Below, piece by piece: positions 1 to 12,200 of a stretch of 64,000 nt of DNA (within the stretch, counting starts at the first letter, position 1; every line of letters starts with the position of its first letter). Source of the stretch: Rostrohypoxylon terebratum (Eukaryota; Ascomycota; Sordariomycetes; Xylariales; Hypoxylaceae). Where the stretch lies: positions 1-64,000 of the forward strand of contig MU385935.1 in the NCBI GenBank assembly GCA_022497145.1, given 5' to 3'. The notes under the pieces are model-generated. The model worked only from the letters and a program-made list of their open reading frames with translations. It did no database searches and had not been told where the DNA came from. The position numbers and the translations under genes are program-made.

Positions 1-1015
1 GATTACACTTGACCTCTACGATTACTGTTACCTTAAAATCAAGACCCCCTTATGAAGCTATACTTACTAAGCCTAAGTATAGGTTCGTCACAGATCGTAG
101 TAGCGTGGCGTTTTGTTTAAGATCTTCGAGTATATAGCTACGTTTCTCCAGCTTTAAGTTACACACACCACGGGAACCCGAACAACAACAACGCTCACTA
201 CTACAACTGTTTCAACAACAGTATATACACTACAACCTTTAATCAAAATTCTTCTAGTCCTTCTGATCAGTACATAATACAACCACTTTAGTACTTGGTG
301 ATGTCCTCACGTACGATGTAGGTAGGGGTAATTCCAGTACTAGGTTATAGATGTTAGAGCTACCACGCTTTGATTTAGTATATTATTATGGATAATTCTT
401 AGGCACGTATTTTCTTAAGTCTCGGTCGATATCTATTCATGGTAGGTAGCATTGGTATCTAGAGCTTCTACGAGTAGATAGTGTAGACGACTACTCGAAA
501 GAGAACCCACTATGTAATCATTATTGATTAGTAAGAATTATATTACAAATTAATAGCAATTATCGGACACTTCCTACTGATGGAATAACCGCTGCCAATC
601 CTCGTGCTTCGAAGACCTTGGATAGATACCTTACTTATCCCGACTCCATTATCCAGCGCGATCACCTTCGTAAGATGGCACCTAATTCCTATGAGCTTAT
701 AACCTAGGCCCTAACTAAAGTTTTTGTACCGGATTAGGTACATAAGGACCAATCTATATATACCTATACATAAGAGCAATAGAACGGGTAGGCAGGTAAA
801 GAGCCGATGTTCATTCGAATCAACTTGGGTCTATCAAAGAGAGAGAAAACATGGTGGCAATACATGAGAATCTTGTTACTTGATGAGAACAGCTCGTTAC
901 GCCGACTAGGTATATAACGTTATGTTACATTACCTGGGTATCACGAGCTGGCTTGCAGATTTACGCATCAATCGAAGTCTTATTGCCAATTCCATTTCAT
1001 CATCTATATCGCTAG
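1..1015. other. Intergenic, no gene supported
   Basis: This AT-rich stretch lies downstream of the SDA1 gene. All frames are interrupted at about the rate expected by chance. The longest open piece, around 528-686 on the plus strand, has protein-like composition but no recognisable family. No RNA gene or repeat was identified. Confidence 0.6.
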
Positions 1016-3365
1016 TTATCGTGATTGGCCATTTCGTCTCCTGCCCCCAGACTTGCTCCTCTCGACATGGTTCTTCAAGATGTTCCTTGTCGCCACGAGG
1101 CTTCGCTTCTGTTTCGACTTCGCCTTTCCTAGCGTCATCATGAAGTTCTTCCTGCGGGCCTTCTCCTTATTAGTTGTGGATTTGCCCTCTGCATCCTTTT
1201 TGGCCTTGCGTATAGCCTGCGTGGACTTGTGCTCCTCGCGATCTGGCTTGCCCTCCTTGGCCAAGGCTATCCGCTCCTCCTTAGTACTCTTGCGAAGCTT
1301 AGATGGCGCCTCAATCTGCTCTGCTGTCAATCCTTCGTCGACGTGCCGCGATTCCATCTCTTGCTTTCGTTTTCGATTGCCCATAGCCTTATTGACACTG
1401 GCTTCTATTCGTAGTTCGCGGAGCTTAGCTAAGTCGGCTGGTGTCAGAATTTGGGTTGTGGCCAATTTTAAGAAATCCGTGACCTCATCTCCCGCGCCCT
1501 CTTTGTCATCCCCTCCTTGATCTTCCGAGTCAATCTTCTGCCTCTTCGCGTCTGGCTCGGGCTCGGCTTCATCTTCTGAGTCGCTTACTCGAATCCATTC
1601 TCCAGAGTCACTGCTGTCATTGGACGCAACCTCCCACTCGTCCGAATTCCAACCATCTTCTTCATCTTCGCCCTCGGGCTTTCCAGCACTTTCTTCTCCA
1701 TCAGCTAGGCCTTGTTCGGCCCGTTTCCGTCTTTTTTGCTCCTCCTTCCATTTCGCAAGTAGTTCGAGGCCGTCTATTTCGCCAACCTCCTCCTCACCAA
1801 ACCTAAGCTGCTTCAAATCTCCGCTCTTAAGTCCTATCGTCGCGTCCTTGCCACGATCTTTCTTCCTTAGCATCTCCGCTCCCTTCTCGCGGTATAGCGA
1901 GAGTAAACCCTTGGCGGCCATCATGACACCTTTATCTTTACTCTTTCTGTACTCAACCAAGTCTTGCAGCAAGGTTTCATTCATTGCTAGTGGTTGTCGA
2001 GCACAAATCTCGCGGATTGCATTCAGACCCGCAGAGCAAACTTCCGACGCGGATGCTTCAGACACAAATTCGTTTGCGATCCTTTGTATCAATGGTTCGA
2101 TGGCATCTGGTGGTACCAGATTGTGTGTTCCTTGGGCTAGTGATGCTAGGAAAGACGAAGCAGACTGCTGTCTTGGAGTAAGATGCTTGATAAACCAAGA
2201 GTATAGGGAGATGACTGTCAGCTTATGTAATCCGACCAGACGTGTGACAAGCTGCAGAACAAGGAGCTTGCTCTCGAGAGCTAGCTTTGACTTTGAGTTC
2301 TGAAGATGCTTTTCGAAGAGATTCTCGCTAAACCCCTGAGGATCTTGTAGGAGGTGCAAAGCCGAGAAGTTGAGGGGATGAGGCGCATTCTTTTTCCGCT
2401 CCTGTCTCTTGACTCGGTCGACGGCCCTATCAAGAGCCTTCTTAGCCTTCTTCGTCTTCTTGTTGATCTCAACAGAATGCTTAACCTTCTTGATATCAAC
2501 CGTTTCCTCGTCGCTACTCTCGTCTTCGAATTCTTCACGTTCTTTGTCTCCTCCTAGAAAGAACCTTACCCCTCCGACGATCACCTTTTCATTATCTGAC
2601 AAGGATGCTTGGCGCATGATATCGACGGTTCTAGCGTCCGTCCATATTTGGCGCCGCCATAGCTCTCGTACTAACTTCACGGCCCACAAAGCTTTGGGCG
2701 AGGACCGATCAGAGGTGACGAGGTTGTAGAGAACTGTTTGCATCGTCCTATTTACTTTATGATTCGTTGATTTAGTGTTTGTATTTCGTATGTCGCTCAA
2801 GATCTTTTGGTAAAGGATCATGCGTAGAGACTTGGATGGGGTACTGATTAGGATAGGAAACAAGGTGGTGAGGAGATAGTTGCTGTCGATAACATCTTTT
2901 CGCCTCAGTAAAGTAAGGCTGGAAACGATTTTCTCTCGCAGTGTTGGTTCTAATACGGCATGATGTTTGGTGAGGACATCTTTCAAGGCATCGGGGAACG
3001 TCGCAGTGATCTGAGGATACAATTCGGCGCAATGAGCGACTGTCGGTTCTTGTGAGCTTGGGTGTGTGCGGAAGGTTAGGCGGTTAGGCGGTTAGGTCAC
3101 TTACTTAGATCTATTTGTTCGCGAAATGTTATAAAGGAGTTCGAGTCGGCTCCTACGGGAGCGGCTAAGAACTTTTCATGCGCGGCATCGAATTGTTGCC
3201 AATTTTCGATAAACTCTTTCTCGTATGCTCTGTAGACGGATTGTTAGAAAATTGGCGACAAGCGCAATGGAGTTGTGCTCACTCTGGATCTTTTCGAATC
3301 TTATACTGGAGACCGGCAAGATCTGCCTCGATCTTCTCAAGCGCCGCTACTTTCCTCTTCCCCAT
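1016..3365 (-). CDS. sda1: SDA1 family nucleolar protein, 60S ribosome biogenesis
   Basis: Three exons: 3283-3365, 3105-3229 and 1016-3039 (complement). They total 2232 nt and encode 743 aa, close to yeast Sda1 (767 aa). Sda1 is a nucleolar/nuclear factor needed for maturation and export of pre-60S ribosomes. The N-terminus begins MGKRKVAALEKIEADLAGLQ. Exon 2 carries an AYEKEFIENW motif typical of the family, and exon 3 continues with the conserved HHAVLEPTLREKIVSSLTLL segment. Conserved helical repeats fill the first two thirds. An acidic Asp/Glu/Ser stretch and then a very basic tail (KARRKNFMMTLGKAKSKQKR) close the protein, as usual in this family. Both introns (53 and 65 nt) have good donors (GTGAGC, GTAAGT). 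The start ATG at 3365 has a favourable context (gccATGG), and the exon joins restore continuity at GA|A and A|TC codons. The neighbouring GMC oxidoreductase is on the same strand. The assignment is secure from family knowledge; the exon boundaries are inferred. Confidence 0.95.
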
Positions 3366-3949
3366 GGCGCTGTTCCTGATCGCGCAATGAAATGGTGCTG
3401 GTTGTGGTAAGAATTACTCCCTTGTAAGTAGATGTATCTGCGACATTCACATAAAAATTGATGATGGAAAAAGTTCAAGGTTCTTGTTATCGTTATCTTA
3501 TCGGTCATCGTTGTGGGTCATTCCATGGTAAATACCCACCAGTACCCACTAGCTACCTGGTGCTAAGGCATCCATTGTATTATCCTACAATGCTCCAGCT
3601 ATCCGCTCCAGCTAATTCTCAGATTTCTTCCTTCTATTTTTCAAAAACTCACACTTTGATCATAGGAGAAATACGAATGTAAAGATATGTCGCTATCTTT
3701 GTAATATCATCGAGTATTCTTCTAATATGATGCGGCAAATTCGTATGCGAGTCTCGCATCACCCTAACACCCCCAGCCGAGCAATTAAAGGGCACAAGTA
3801 CTTCGTACAGCTAACGAAATATTCATTGATCACGACTCGATGTTGACTTGGGTTAAATCATACATCACAAGTTTTCATTCTATATCTACATGTATATTTT
3901 TTAACTCGCCTCCGAGTAAGTAAGCGCATTACGCGATAGCTATACCTAT
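3366..3949. other. Intergenic between SDA1 and GMC oxidoreductase
   Basis: About 580 nt that should hold the SDA1 promoter (minus strand) and the 3' region of the GMC gene. Short ORFs here have no recognisable content. No defined element was found. Confidence 0.6.
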
Positions 3950-5913
3950 CTAAGCAGACAGAGCTTTGGCGTCCTTCAGTATTTCGTCCGTCGCCTTCTC
4001 CGCCAGCATGAAAATAGGACACACCGGAAATGCACCGGGCACCGAGGGGAAAACGGACGCATCAACCACACGCAACCTTCTGACACCATGGACCCTGAAT
4101 TTAGAGTCCAGCACCGCCAACCTGTCTTTGGCCGGTCCGATGCCACATGTGCTCGTGGCATGGTGCGAGTATGTTTGCAACTTCAAGAACTCCTTCTGCG
4201 CTGCGTCTGTGCAGTTCTGGTTCTTTCCCGGGCACGGGTGCTTCTCATTAAAGGGACCAATGGGCTCGCCAACAGCCGTGATGGCCTTGCGGAATATCTT
4301 GGCTGCGTCTAGCATCTCCGTTAGATCTTCATCCTCGCCGTGTTCGAAAAAGTTGAAGTTGATCTCCGGTGGCTCTTGTGGATCGTTAGAGCGCAAGCGA
4401 ACGTAACCTGTCTGTGAACGGGGGTTCATGTGCACAAATGCACACTCGTATTGCGAAGGACCATATTCAGTTGGAAACCCGGGCCAGAACCCTTCAAAGG
4501 AAAAAGATTTGCACCATCCGTAGATGTTACGGTTCTTGCGAGCTGTCGGTGTCTTGAGCATCACTGCGAACGGGCCCGATGATCCGTTCAGTGGCTTGCT
4601 AGCTAGCGCAAGCACACCCCCCTCATAATTATCCGATAATTTTTCGCCAACGCCGGGGAGGTCTTTGACGACGGGAATATCAAATTTCTTAAGCTCTTTA
4701 GCAGGGCCGATACCACTGAGCTTAAGAATTTGTGGTGTGTTAAATGCACCGCCCGCGACGATAATTTCCTTATTGGCAAACAATCGGACAACCTCACCCT
4801 TGGTACCGTTGTATCGTGGATCAGCTTTATATAGGGAAGGGCCGCGGAGGACTTCAACGCCGATTGCAGTCGGCTCTTCGCTATTTTTGGAAAAGAGCAC
4901 CTTCGTCACAAGGCTCTGGAGCTGGACAGTTAGAGGAAATTTGGCTGGGTCGTCTAAGGTTGCTCGGATATACGTGTTTGTCCCAACACGATGTCCATTA
5001 AGGTCCGCATGGCTAGCAAGCCCAAAGACTCCCGTAGACTGATCTCGGTCCGGATCAGGGGAATTAATATCTCGTGTTACGTCGCCGCCAACTACACTAA
5101 TGATACCCTTTGCGATTTCCTGTACGTCGGAGTATTGTTGCATGAAGGCAGGATCGCTAATCGTTACGTTGAGGTAGCCGCTATATCCATGTCCAGGAGT
5201 TCCAGCCGGGACATATTGAGCCGTCTCAATCCTCTCGAAATATTGTCTCATATTCTTTGCTAACCATGTTTCATCCCCGGTGCTCTCAGCTATCGCGTTC
5301 CAGTCGTCGTCAGAGGGCAAATTGCACACTCCGCCATTGTGCACTTGAACAAGCAAAAGAATCAGCAAAGACTTCTCGAATGACAAATCAAGTCATGGCA
5401 GGAGTGTCTCCGACATTGAAATATCATTGGCAATTACGAAAGTGCTAACGCGGTATAGGGCCGTTGGAGAAATGAAGAGACTAAATTCAACGTACTGGCA
5501 CAACCTCCAAGAGTAGCCGAGCGAGGGTAATAAATCCCCAGGCGCTCAGACCCTTCCGGAGGATCTAGACCGACATAGAAGGAACCGTCGGGTTTACGCC
5601 ATGTTGTGTGTTCGTATTTTGCCTCGCGTTCCTCGTCCGATGAGTGTTTGACGAAGAAGTCCCATCGCGATTTCTCATCGTTCGCTGCAAGGTTGAAGTT
5701 GATCATCTCTGAGTAATTCTTGTTGTTGCCTAAGTCGTCACCCGCTTCCAAGAGTAGCGTCGGATATCCTGCTCTCGCGAGGTTGGCTGCAAGTGGCGCG
5801 CCACCAGGACCTGATCCCACGACGATGTAGTCATAGTCAGCAGCCTTCTGCGCAGCGACTTTCGCGAGGGAGATTAGGGATAATAACCCTAAAGAAAGGA
5901 GTTGGCGATTCAT
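3950..5913 (-). CDS. Secreted GMC family FAD oxidoreductase
   Basis: Two exons: 5496-5913 and 3950-5343 (complement), with a 152-nt intron and 603 aa in total. The first ATG (5913) starts a signal peptide of about 22 residues ending near AAQ. The FAD-binding Rossmann motif GSGPGG (residues 33-38) and the downstream LLLEAGDD follow. GMC signature 1 spans the splice junction (LGGCA|MHNGG), and signature 2 is GGAFNTPQILKLSGIGPA. The catalytic His is in the YSHHATSTCG segment near residue 533. The C-terminal GAFPVCPIFMLAEKA element has no His or Asn at the usual second catalytic site, as in some choline/aryl-alcohol-dehydrogenase-like subgroups. The enzyme probably oxidises an alcohol, sugar or aromatic substrate outside the cell; the substrate cannot be read from sequence. 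No biosynthetic cluster surrounds it. The intron ends in AAG rather than YAG, so the acceptor is slightly less certain. Confidence 0.9.
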
Positions 5914-7715
5914 CTTCAATGAGTGGATCGCTATCTAAGAAAGTAGCCTGTCACTACATTGACTATGCTGCTAGCAGATTGGATAATACATGCAACCGTG
6001 AGGCGAGAAGTACTCCCTTTATACTAGCGACATGAATGGCTCTAACCCGGGCGCATCCCCCGGAGAAAGTTGGACGCACGTTCATCGTCGCTTTTGGTGC
6101 GGAGTGGATGGTGGCGGCATGCCCAATCTGATGAAACTAGAATTATGACAACAAGCTCGACCGACCCGGCTAAATGGGTAGTTGGAGAAGGGACCTAGGG
6201 ATCTCGAGGGACGATAAATTCGGATATCACGGTGACACGTTTTCAGTATTACCCGACATACGGGAGCCGTTGCGGCTGATTTCGAACGACCCGGAAATTC
6301 TACGCTTATCTATTGAAGGGCTCGTATAATTCATATAATTATGAGTTCAAGGTCATATAATGGATGTCCTTATCTGATGCATTGATAATTTAATATCTAG
6401 GCAGGTTTGTCAATCTGGCCCTTTAAAGTCACTTTCCGCTTAGATCCTACATGATACATCTTTATGTCAAGATCTAGCCCTTCTAGGCTAGTAATCGCTT
6501 CTTTGGAAACAATCAAATGACGCATTCCGTATGGTATATTTCCAGGTAATGACAATGCTGCATAGTTTGCTACCTTTAGACTTCTATATCTTCCTCGTCG
6601 CCTTGCGCTGGCTGTCGAAGGTTGGGGTAAGGGTTGAATAACCTTAACCACTATCATAACCCTAACCCCAATCTTGACCCTTCTTCTGCTTAATATCTAA
6701 TAATCGCCTCCAACGATTTGTTTATTAATCAGGTACCTAGCCAATGCATTTACTGGCACAACGACAATCCTTTATCATGGGCAGGTACCAAAAAGGTCTA
6801 TTAGTTCTGCTAGGAAAATGTGATATGACGATACCTACCTACTTTATACCTAGTATGAAGTTCTTACCTGTGGTGCTTAGCTAAGCCATCTCTGGATGTA
6901 AATCGAAGTTTTCTTCTAGTGGCTAGCTACCTAAGTCATAGCGGCTATCCAGTGGGATACAGTGGGCAGTTAGCCCCCAGACTTGGACGGTTCTCACTGA
7001 TTGCTTACCACATCGGCCCACTGGAAGCGCACGTAGGTACCTATTCATGGATGCGACGAACCACTCCAGGGCTGTATGATACAGTGGCAATGCACTAAAT
7101 CTCCACCCGACTATCAATCGGCTATAGCGCATCAGCGCTAGATCCCCCATTGGAGATTTGAGGAATACAGGCCCCAGGGTGCTAGGTGACTGTCAATAGG
7201 TCTTGTATGTTATTTCCCAATTAGGAATTCAACTCTCAATCATTGGTCAATTACCAGTTGCACCCTAGTTAGTAAGATAACCGGTCATTCGCAGAGTACC
7301 GGATCAGGTACTGTATACTCTCAAGTGAAACCTAAAGCCAAGTTCAAGAGACAATCGAATTTGAGTATAATTAGCTAAACAGTCATAACAAAAGGAGGGA
7401 CTATCTCAAACCGTGATTTGCATTTGTTACCCCCCTCTCCTTCAGTTTTTTCCTTCACGAGAACAGGGTGATATCGACTGTCTAGCCCAGGCTTTAGGAT
7501 GCCTGGCCATCAGGACTACTAGTCCTTAGTAGCGGTTACATTGTGAGTGTGAATCACGCCTGTGTTGTTATAAAGAGCCAACGTGAGGGTGGCTCTCTCA
7601 ACATGTTGCTTCTCCAGTGTTGAAGGAAGTCAATGGCATGGCATCGCCGGCCTTTTCGCCCTTTTCACAGTTGACACTATCAAAAGCGGGGATACCGTCA
7701 TTTATCTGACATGGT
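5914..7715. other. Gene-poor intergenic region
   Basis: About 1.8 kb upstream of the GMC gene. Only short ORFs (up to about 86 codons) without recognisable features occur. A TACCTACCT motif of the kind dispersed through the window's non-coding DNA is at 6832-6840. No RNA gene was recognised. Confidence 0.6.
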
Positions 7716-8006
7716 CTAGTAGACGTTCGCCTTGGCCCCCTCGTCGAGCGAGCCAAGCTTCCAACTATGCGGGGTAAAGTCGAGGCTGGCAATAGGGGCA
7801 CGTCCATTTAGCTCGGAGTTTAAGAGTACGCTGAAGCCCTTGAGCGTGACGGTATCTCCAGTATTATTGGTGCCTCTAATGAGCGCTTCTGCGGCCTGAT
7901 GGACTCCCTTAATGAGATTGTTGTATTCCCCGGCCTCGGTTTCATACCTCACCCCTGTTTTATGCGGCGAGCACGTCTTCGTCTTCTTCCCGCAAATGAC
8001 CCTCAA
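7716..8006 (-). pseudogene. Unidentified coding-like C-terminal fragment
   Basis: A 96-codon minus-strand frame ends at a TAG at 7716. The last 75 residues or so have strongly protein-like composition, with the segments EYNNLIKGVHQAAEALIRG and APIASLDFTPHSWKLG. The first 20 residues are basic and atypical, so the true upstream boundary may be a splice acceptor or a break. I do not recognise the family. It lies 0.6 kb from the TcA-like relic, on the opposite strand, so it is unlikely to belong to that gene. It could be the 3' exon of a decayed gene or of an unrecognised small secreted protein. No continuing upstream exon could be found. Confidence 0.3.
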
Positions 8007-8507
8007 AACTCATCTGACATCTTGTCCGACGAACCCATCATAAAGGTGGATGACAAGAAGCCGAGCGATGGATGTCAAGCCCACTAAGTATTGGCAGATA
8101 CTGATCAATTGGGCCGAGGGCCGCAACGGCGCCACCATCCCCCTTCCTCAAAACACATCCAGGACAATTACGGCGGCCTAGTCGATTGCAAGAGGGAAAA
8201 GTCCTCGCTATGTCAATTACCCATTTGGCCGCTTTGAGATGTGGGAGTCAGCCAGGTACGTCATACTAGCTGACATATTCAGTCTAGTGTTGAAATTGAA
8301 CAATATGACGCCCTTAAGATACCAAGATGTGGTATCACAAAGAAAGTGATAGCGATAAAGATACTCCCGGTCTTGTCATCGAACGGAGAACGAAAGAGCA
8401 GGAGCCAGAGCTCGGTATCGGATCTCGATGAAGATTTAAACAACTTTTCCAACGCTGACTTTGACATGGAACTAATTTTCCCCATTTATAGTGATCCTTC
8501 CAAAAGA

Positions 8508-8531
8508 GGTGGTGGTGGTGGTGGCGGCGGT
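8508..8531 (+). repeat. GGT/GGC trinucleotide repeat
   Basis: A run of GGT triplets passes into GGC triplets just upstream of the TcA-like relic. In one plus frame it would encode eight glycines. It may be replication-slippage expansion inside the decayed gene. Confidence 0.7.
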
Positions 8532-8618
8532 AACGGAAACGGTATCGGCGCTTGTCTAGGTACGCACGGTACGCACTTCTGTGTCCCCGCTCGTCCCCAG
8601 CTATCAACGGAGATCTAA

Positions 8619-9266
8619 AATCTTATCGATGACCCCCTCCCCAAGACCCGCAACTGTCAAGACATTAATGGCGTTGTTCGAGGCCTCGCTCTCTTCGAAT
8701 CGCCCTTTGACCCTAGCATGCCCGTCCGGTCAGCAGCCAGTGGAGTCGATATCTCGAAACTTTCAAGCAATACCGTCGGTCCAGTGCCTAACTATCGCTC
8801 CTGGTCCTTGGTGCAAAAAGTAATCGACATTTGTACTGGAGTCAAGGGTCTAAACGCTACGGCTTCTACCCACCAAGGAGAACAAAGATACCGAGGCCCT
8901 CTTCCATTTCGATTTTCCAGGTCACTACCCTACCGCTGTCGCACCAGGTTCGTACCTTAGGTAGGCAAGACCGTACCCTTCTCGGTCGAGTTTCGGACTG
9001 ACTAGGTGCAAGTTTCGTCCATTGTTGTCAGTAACGGTCAGCAAAATAGCGCGATCTTCGACTTTGGCTTCAACAATGAGCGATACATTCCTTTTGAACC
9101 TGCTGGGACTGTGAATAGTAACAATGACTTCCTTGAAGATTTGAATCGCCTCATCTGGGCGGACAAGTCGAAGCCTTCGACAATGCCTCTTTACCGTCCT
9201 ACAGGATTGCCTACTATTCTGATCTTCAGATACACTATGAAAGAAGGGCAATTTAGTTCAGGGTAG
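8619..9266 (+). pseudogene. Decayed TcA-like (Tc toxin complex A subunit) gene relic
   Basis: Three blocks in the same order and strand resemble the C-terminal half of Tc-toxin A subunits, a family known from insect-pathogenic bacteria and also present in Pezizomycotina genomes. Block 1 (about 8619-8850) follows an in-frame TAA at 8616 and shows the segments ALFESPFDPSMPVRSAASG and VGPVPNYRSW. Block 2 (about 8870-8950) is in a different frame, so a frameshift separates them; it shows KENKDTEALF followed directly by HFDFPGHY, elements that lie hundreds of residues apart in intact family members. Block 3 (9006-9266) shows VVSNGQQNSAIFDFGFNNER, then YIPFEPAG, and ends at a stop soon after RYTMKEG. 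The stop, the frameshift and a large internal deletion make this a non-functional remnant. No upstream N-terminal region was found. Resemblance is judged from remembered family features, not from a search. Confidence 0.72.
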
Positions 9267-12200
9267 CGACTGAAATACCACTCACAGGCGTGATAGCATT
9301 TGGCATTGGCTCCAGTAACAGATACGTCGTATTTGATACCTAGGCACATATGTACTTGCCTATCTCATTTCATGTGGCGAGAATGAGCTTTATAGGTTGT
9401 CACCAAATTAAGATCTTCTGCGTATTGTTCTTCCATAGGATACCGATACACATCCTGCACAAGGTCCATGAAGCGCAAGGTCCCCGGTGAATAGGTAAGA
9501 AGTATCCTTCGCTGTATGCGTCATTTGATAAGCTGTAATTAGGGGCGGAATAAATGATCAGTTGTGCGTATGAGGTATGGCTAGGTAACTGTTTCCCAGC
9601 CCTTGATAATGCACGGGCCAGCAACAAAACTCGTGCTGCAGGACATCAGTGTGAAAACCGAGAACGCAGTGACGGAGAGCACCTTCGACAACTTCTCGTG
9701 GAACAGGTCTTATGAGCACATGTGATGAAGACTTTTTTGTCAACGAGAGAAGAAAAGATCTTTTGGCGGAGGTTTGTTTTTGACGTGTTAATTTCCGAGT
9801 AATAATTGGTCGTCAATAGAATGCAAGTTTTCGAAGCATTTCTCAATCGGAGTACTCTGTACTTAGCAGGTATTGTACAATATTACAACATGAGCTGTAA
9901 GCAAAATGGTGAGGGCAGTGGAGACAGCTGGGAGGCTGGCTAAAGCGCGGTTAGAGTGTCATGTGACATCCCCACGTGTACCTACAGTACCTACGTACTA
10001 CAGTACCTACTACTACAGTACCTACTACTACAGTACCTACTCAAATTGTTGAACCTTTTCAATTGCTAGCTTCAACTTACTAGAACTCACCATAATCTCC
10101 ATCGGCAAGCGCACCTAGAATTGATGTCCCTACTACTAGTACTAGAATCTCAATTGGCCGATCTTTCATGGCCCTGGAGCGACCACGTTGAAAACTCTAA
10201 TCCGACCGATAAATTATAAGCCGCAACTTTCGATCGCTTCTCAATCTGCTTTTACATAAATCACGAGACAATGCTGTCTCTGTTTGTTATGCCACGTATC
10301 ATCGTGCTTTATCTTGCTTCTTGCCATGCTTCTCGGTAAAGAACCTTGGAAGTTGAAGCTCACGATTTGTCTAGTCAGTTGACATTGACTTCCATTATGC
10401 ACTCTGTGGCGTTATGTCTATACTTACAGTACTATGTATGGTACGATTACTAGGTAATTATGTAGATGAATACGATGAGTGCCTGATTACCCCGACTCTT
10501 CGTACCCCATTAGCGTATGTAGACCAAGATGTCTGACAAGACAGCTCGGTCGTCCTATGCGGAACCGCCACCGACCTGAGTAGCAATCACAATGGAGCTG
10601 GCCAACTTTGAGACACTCGGCAACATCTTGGCCAAAAGACAGGCACAGATTCGGGGTGCAGTTTACTGTTTCATGTCCATCAAAGGTTAGTGCCCGCTAG
10701 ATGCCGTACATATGCCTACATACACAGTACCTACTACATAGTATCACACCCATACATCCGCATATCGATCTTGCTTCAGATGTTATACTGTATAATAATA
10801 GCCACGCACTACGCAGAGTCGCAGACAAAGAAGTGGAATCGATTTGTATCCAAGTTTAGTAAAAAATCCATAGATAAGAAGACGGGGCAATGGGGGATGA
10901 TCCTAGCATTTGTGGAGTGAGATTCGAAGGGTAGGCCATGGGATTTTTAAGATTTCATCTCGTCCAGGTTCCAAGGTTGTTACGCACGGTGTACTGCGTA
11001 CTATACATAGTAGTAGTTGTAATTTTGATGAGCCAAACAAACACACCTAATTCTGTCTTATTACTCGTGCCTCTATTATTAGCCTATGACTAGTGCCAAA
11101 ATGCAACAGTTATCTCCGTCCATAACCGCGAATACCACCTTCGACAGGCCTGTTATCATCAGCGCCTTCATATGCCGGAGTTGGCAACAGAAATACAAAA
11201 TGCTCATCACAGAGGGAGCAGACCTATGGTATACCCGACTACCCGTGTCCCCCAGAATCGAGGGTCAATTTTGCTCCAAGATCTGAGCTGATCTCTTTCG
11301 ACCCTTTGTCCAAGAAAGGTTTTACCCCGACTTATTTATGTAATAGTTTGTAAATTCGGATTTGGCGGCTCCATGGTCAATACGACCCCCTTCCACAAAC
11401 GTACCGGGATCCGAAATGATGACATATCGCATGCAATTCTGCAGCGCTAGGCGTTCAACTAGTCACGGCACGCAGGCCGAAAACAATAATCTGACGAATG
11501 CGCGACTGGGATGGGTAGGAATGCGGAATGAGCGATGATAAGATATCTCACATCTCCCAAACAGAGCACGAGAGCAGAAGACGAAAAGAGCAATGTCTCA
11601 GAAGATGAGTGCTCGTCATAACAAGCTTCTGTTCCTGTCTCGGCGGTGAAGGAATGGTTAGGAGCCGCTAGGAACTGGCTAGGAATCACTACGCTACTGT
11701 ACTGCGTAGGAGTCGCCGCAAGGTGGAACCCGTTAGCAAATAGAATAACTCCGACTGCGCTTGATCTGCGACGCTAAGAAATCTCTTCTTCTTCTAGAAG
11801 GTCTAGCGAGCACACAGACCGGGGTGCTCATAGTGACGTCCACGGGTTCGTCGTGCTAGCGTCGGTAGCTGGTCCAGGCGTAAGCTTGGCCAGCTTGGCG
11901 ACACATCCTACTCACCCATGGGCAACCATGGATCTTGGTAATTTTATATGCGCGTGTCCAGAAGGTGGGATATGGGTGTGCTTCTGTGAGTTCGAATTCG
12001 GCAATGCCTTTTCCGGAAATCAACGACCTTTTTGGAATTATTACGGGACCGTCCTTCACAACTCGGCCACGCGAGACCCTTACCTCACTTACATACATCT
12101 CGGTATCCTAGGAGGTCTACCGCGGATGGGGCCCTAACAAAGCTAATGGCTTCAGCCACCAACGTCGACCACTCGACCACGTAACGTAATGTAATCGCGC

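Noticed and set aside
150..930. Long plus-strand frame with several TAA/TAG/TGA stops, first thought to be a RIP-mutated transposon ORF
   Set aside because: The number of stops is about what random sequence gives, and no transposase, integrase or reverse-transcriptase motif is present.
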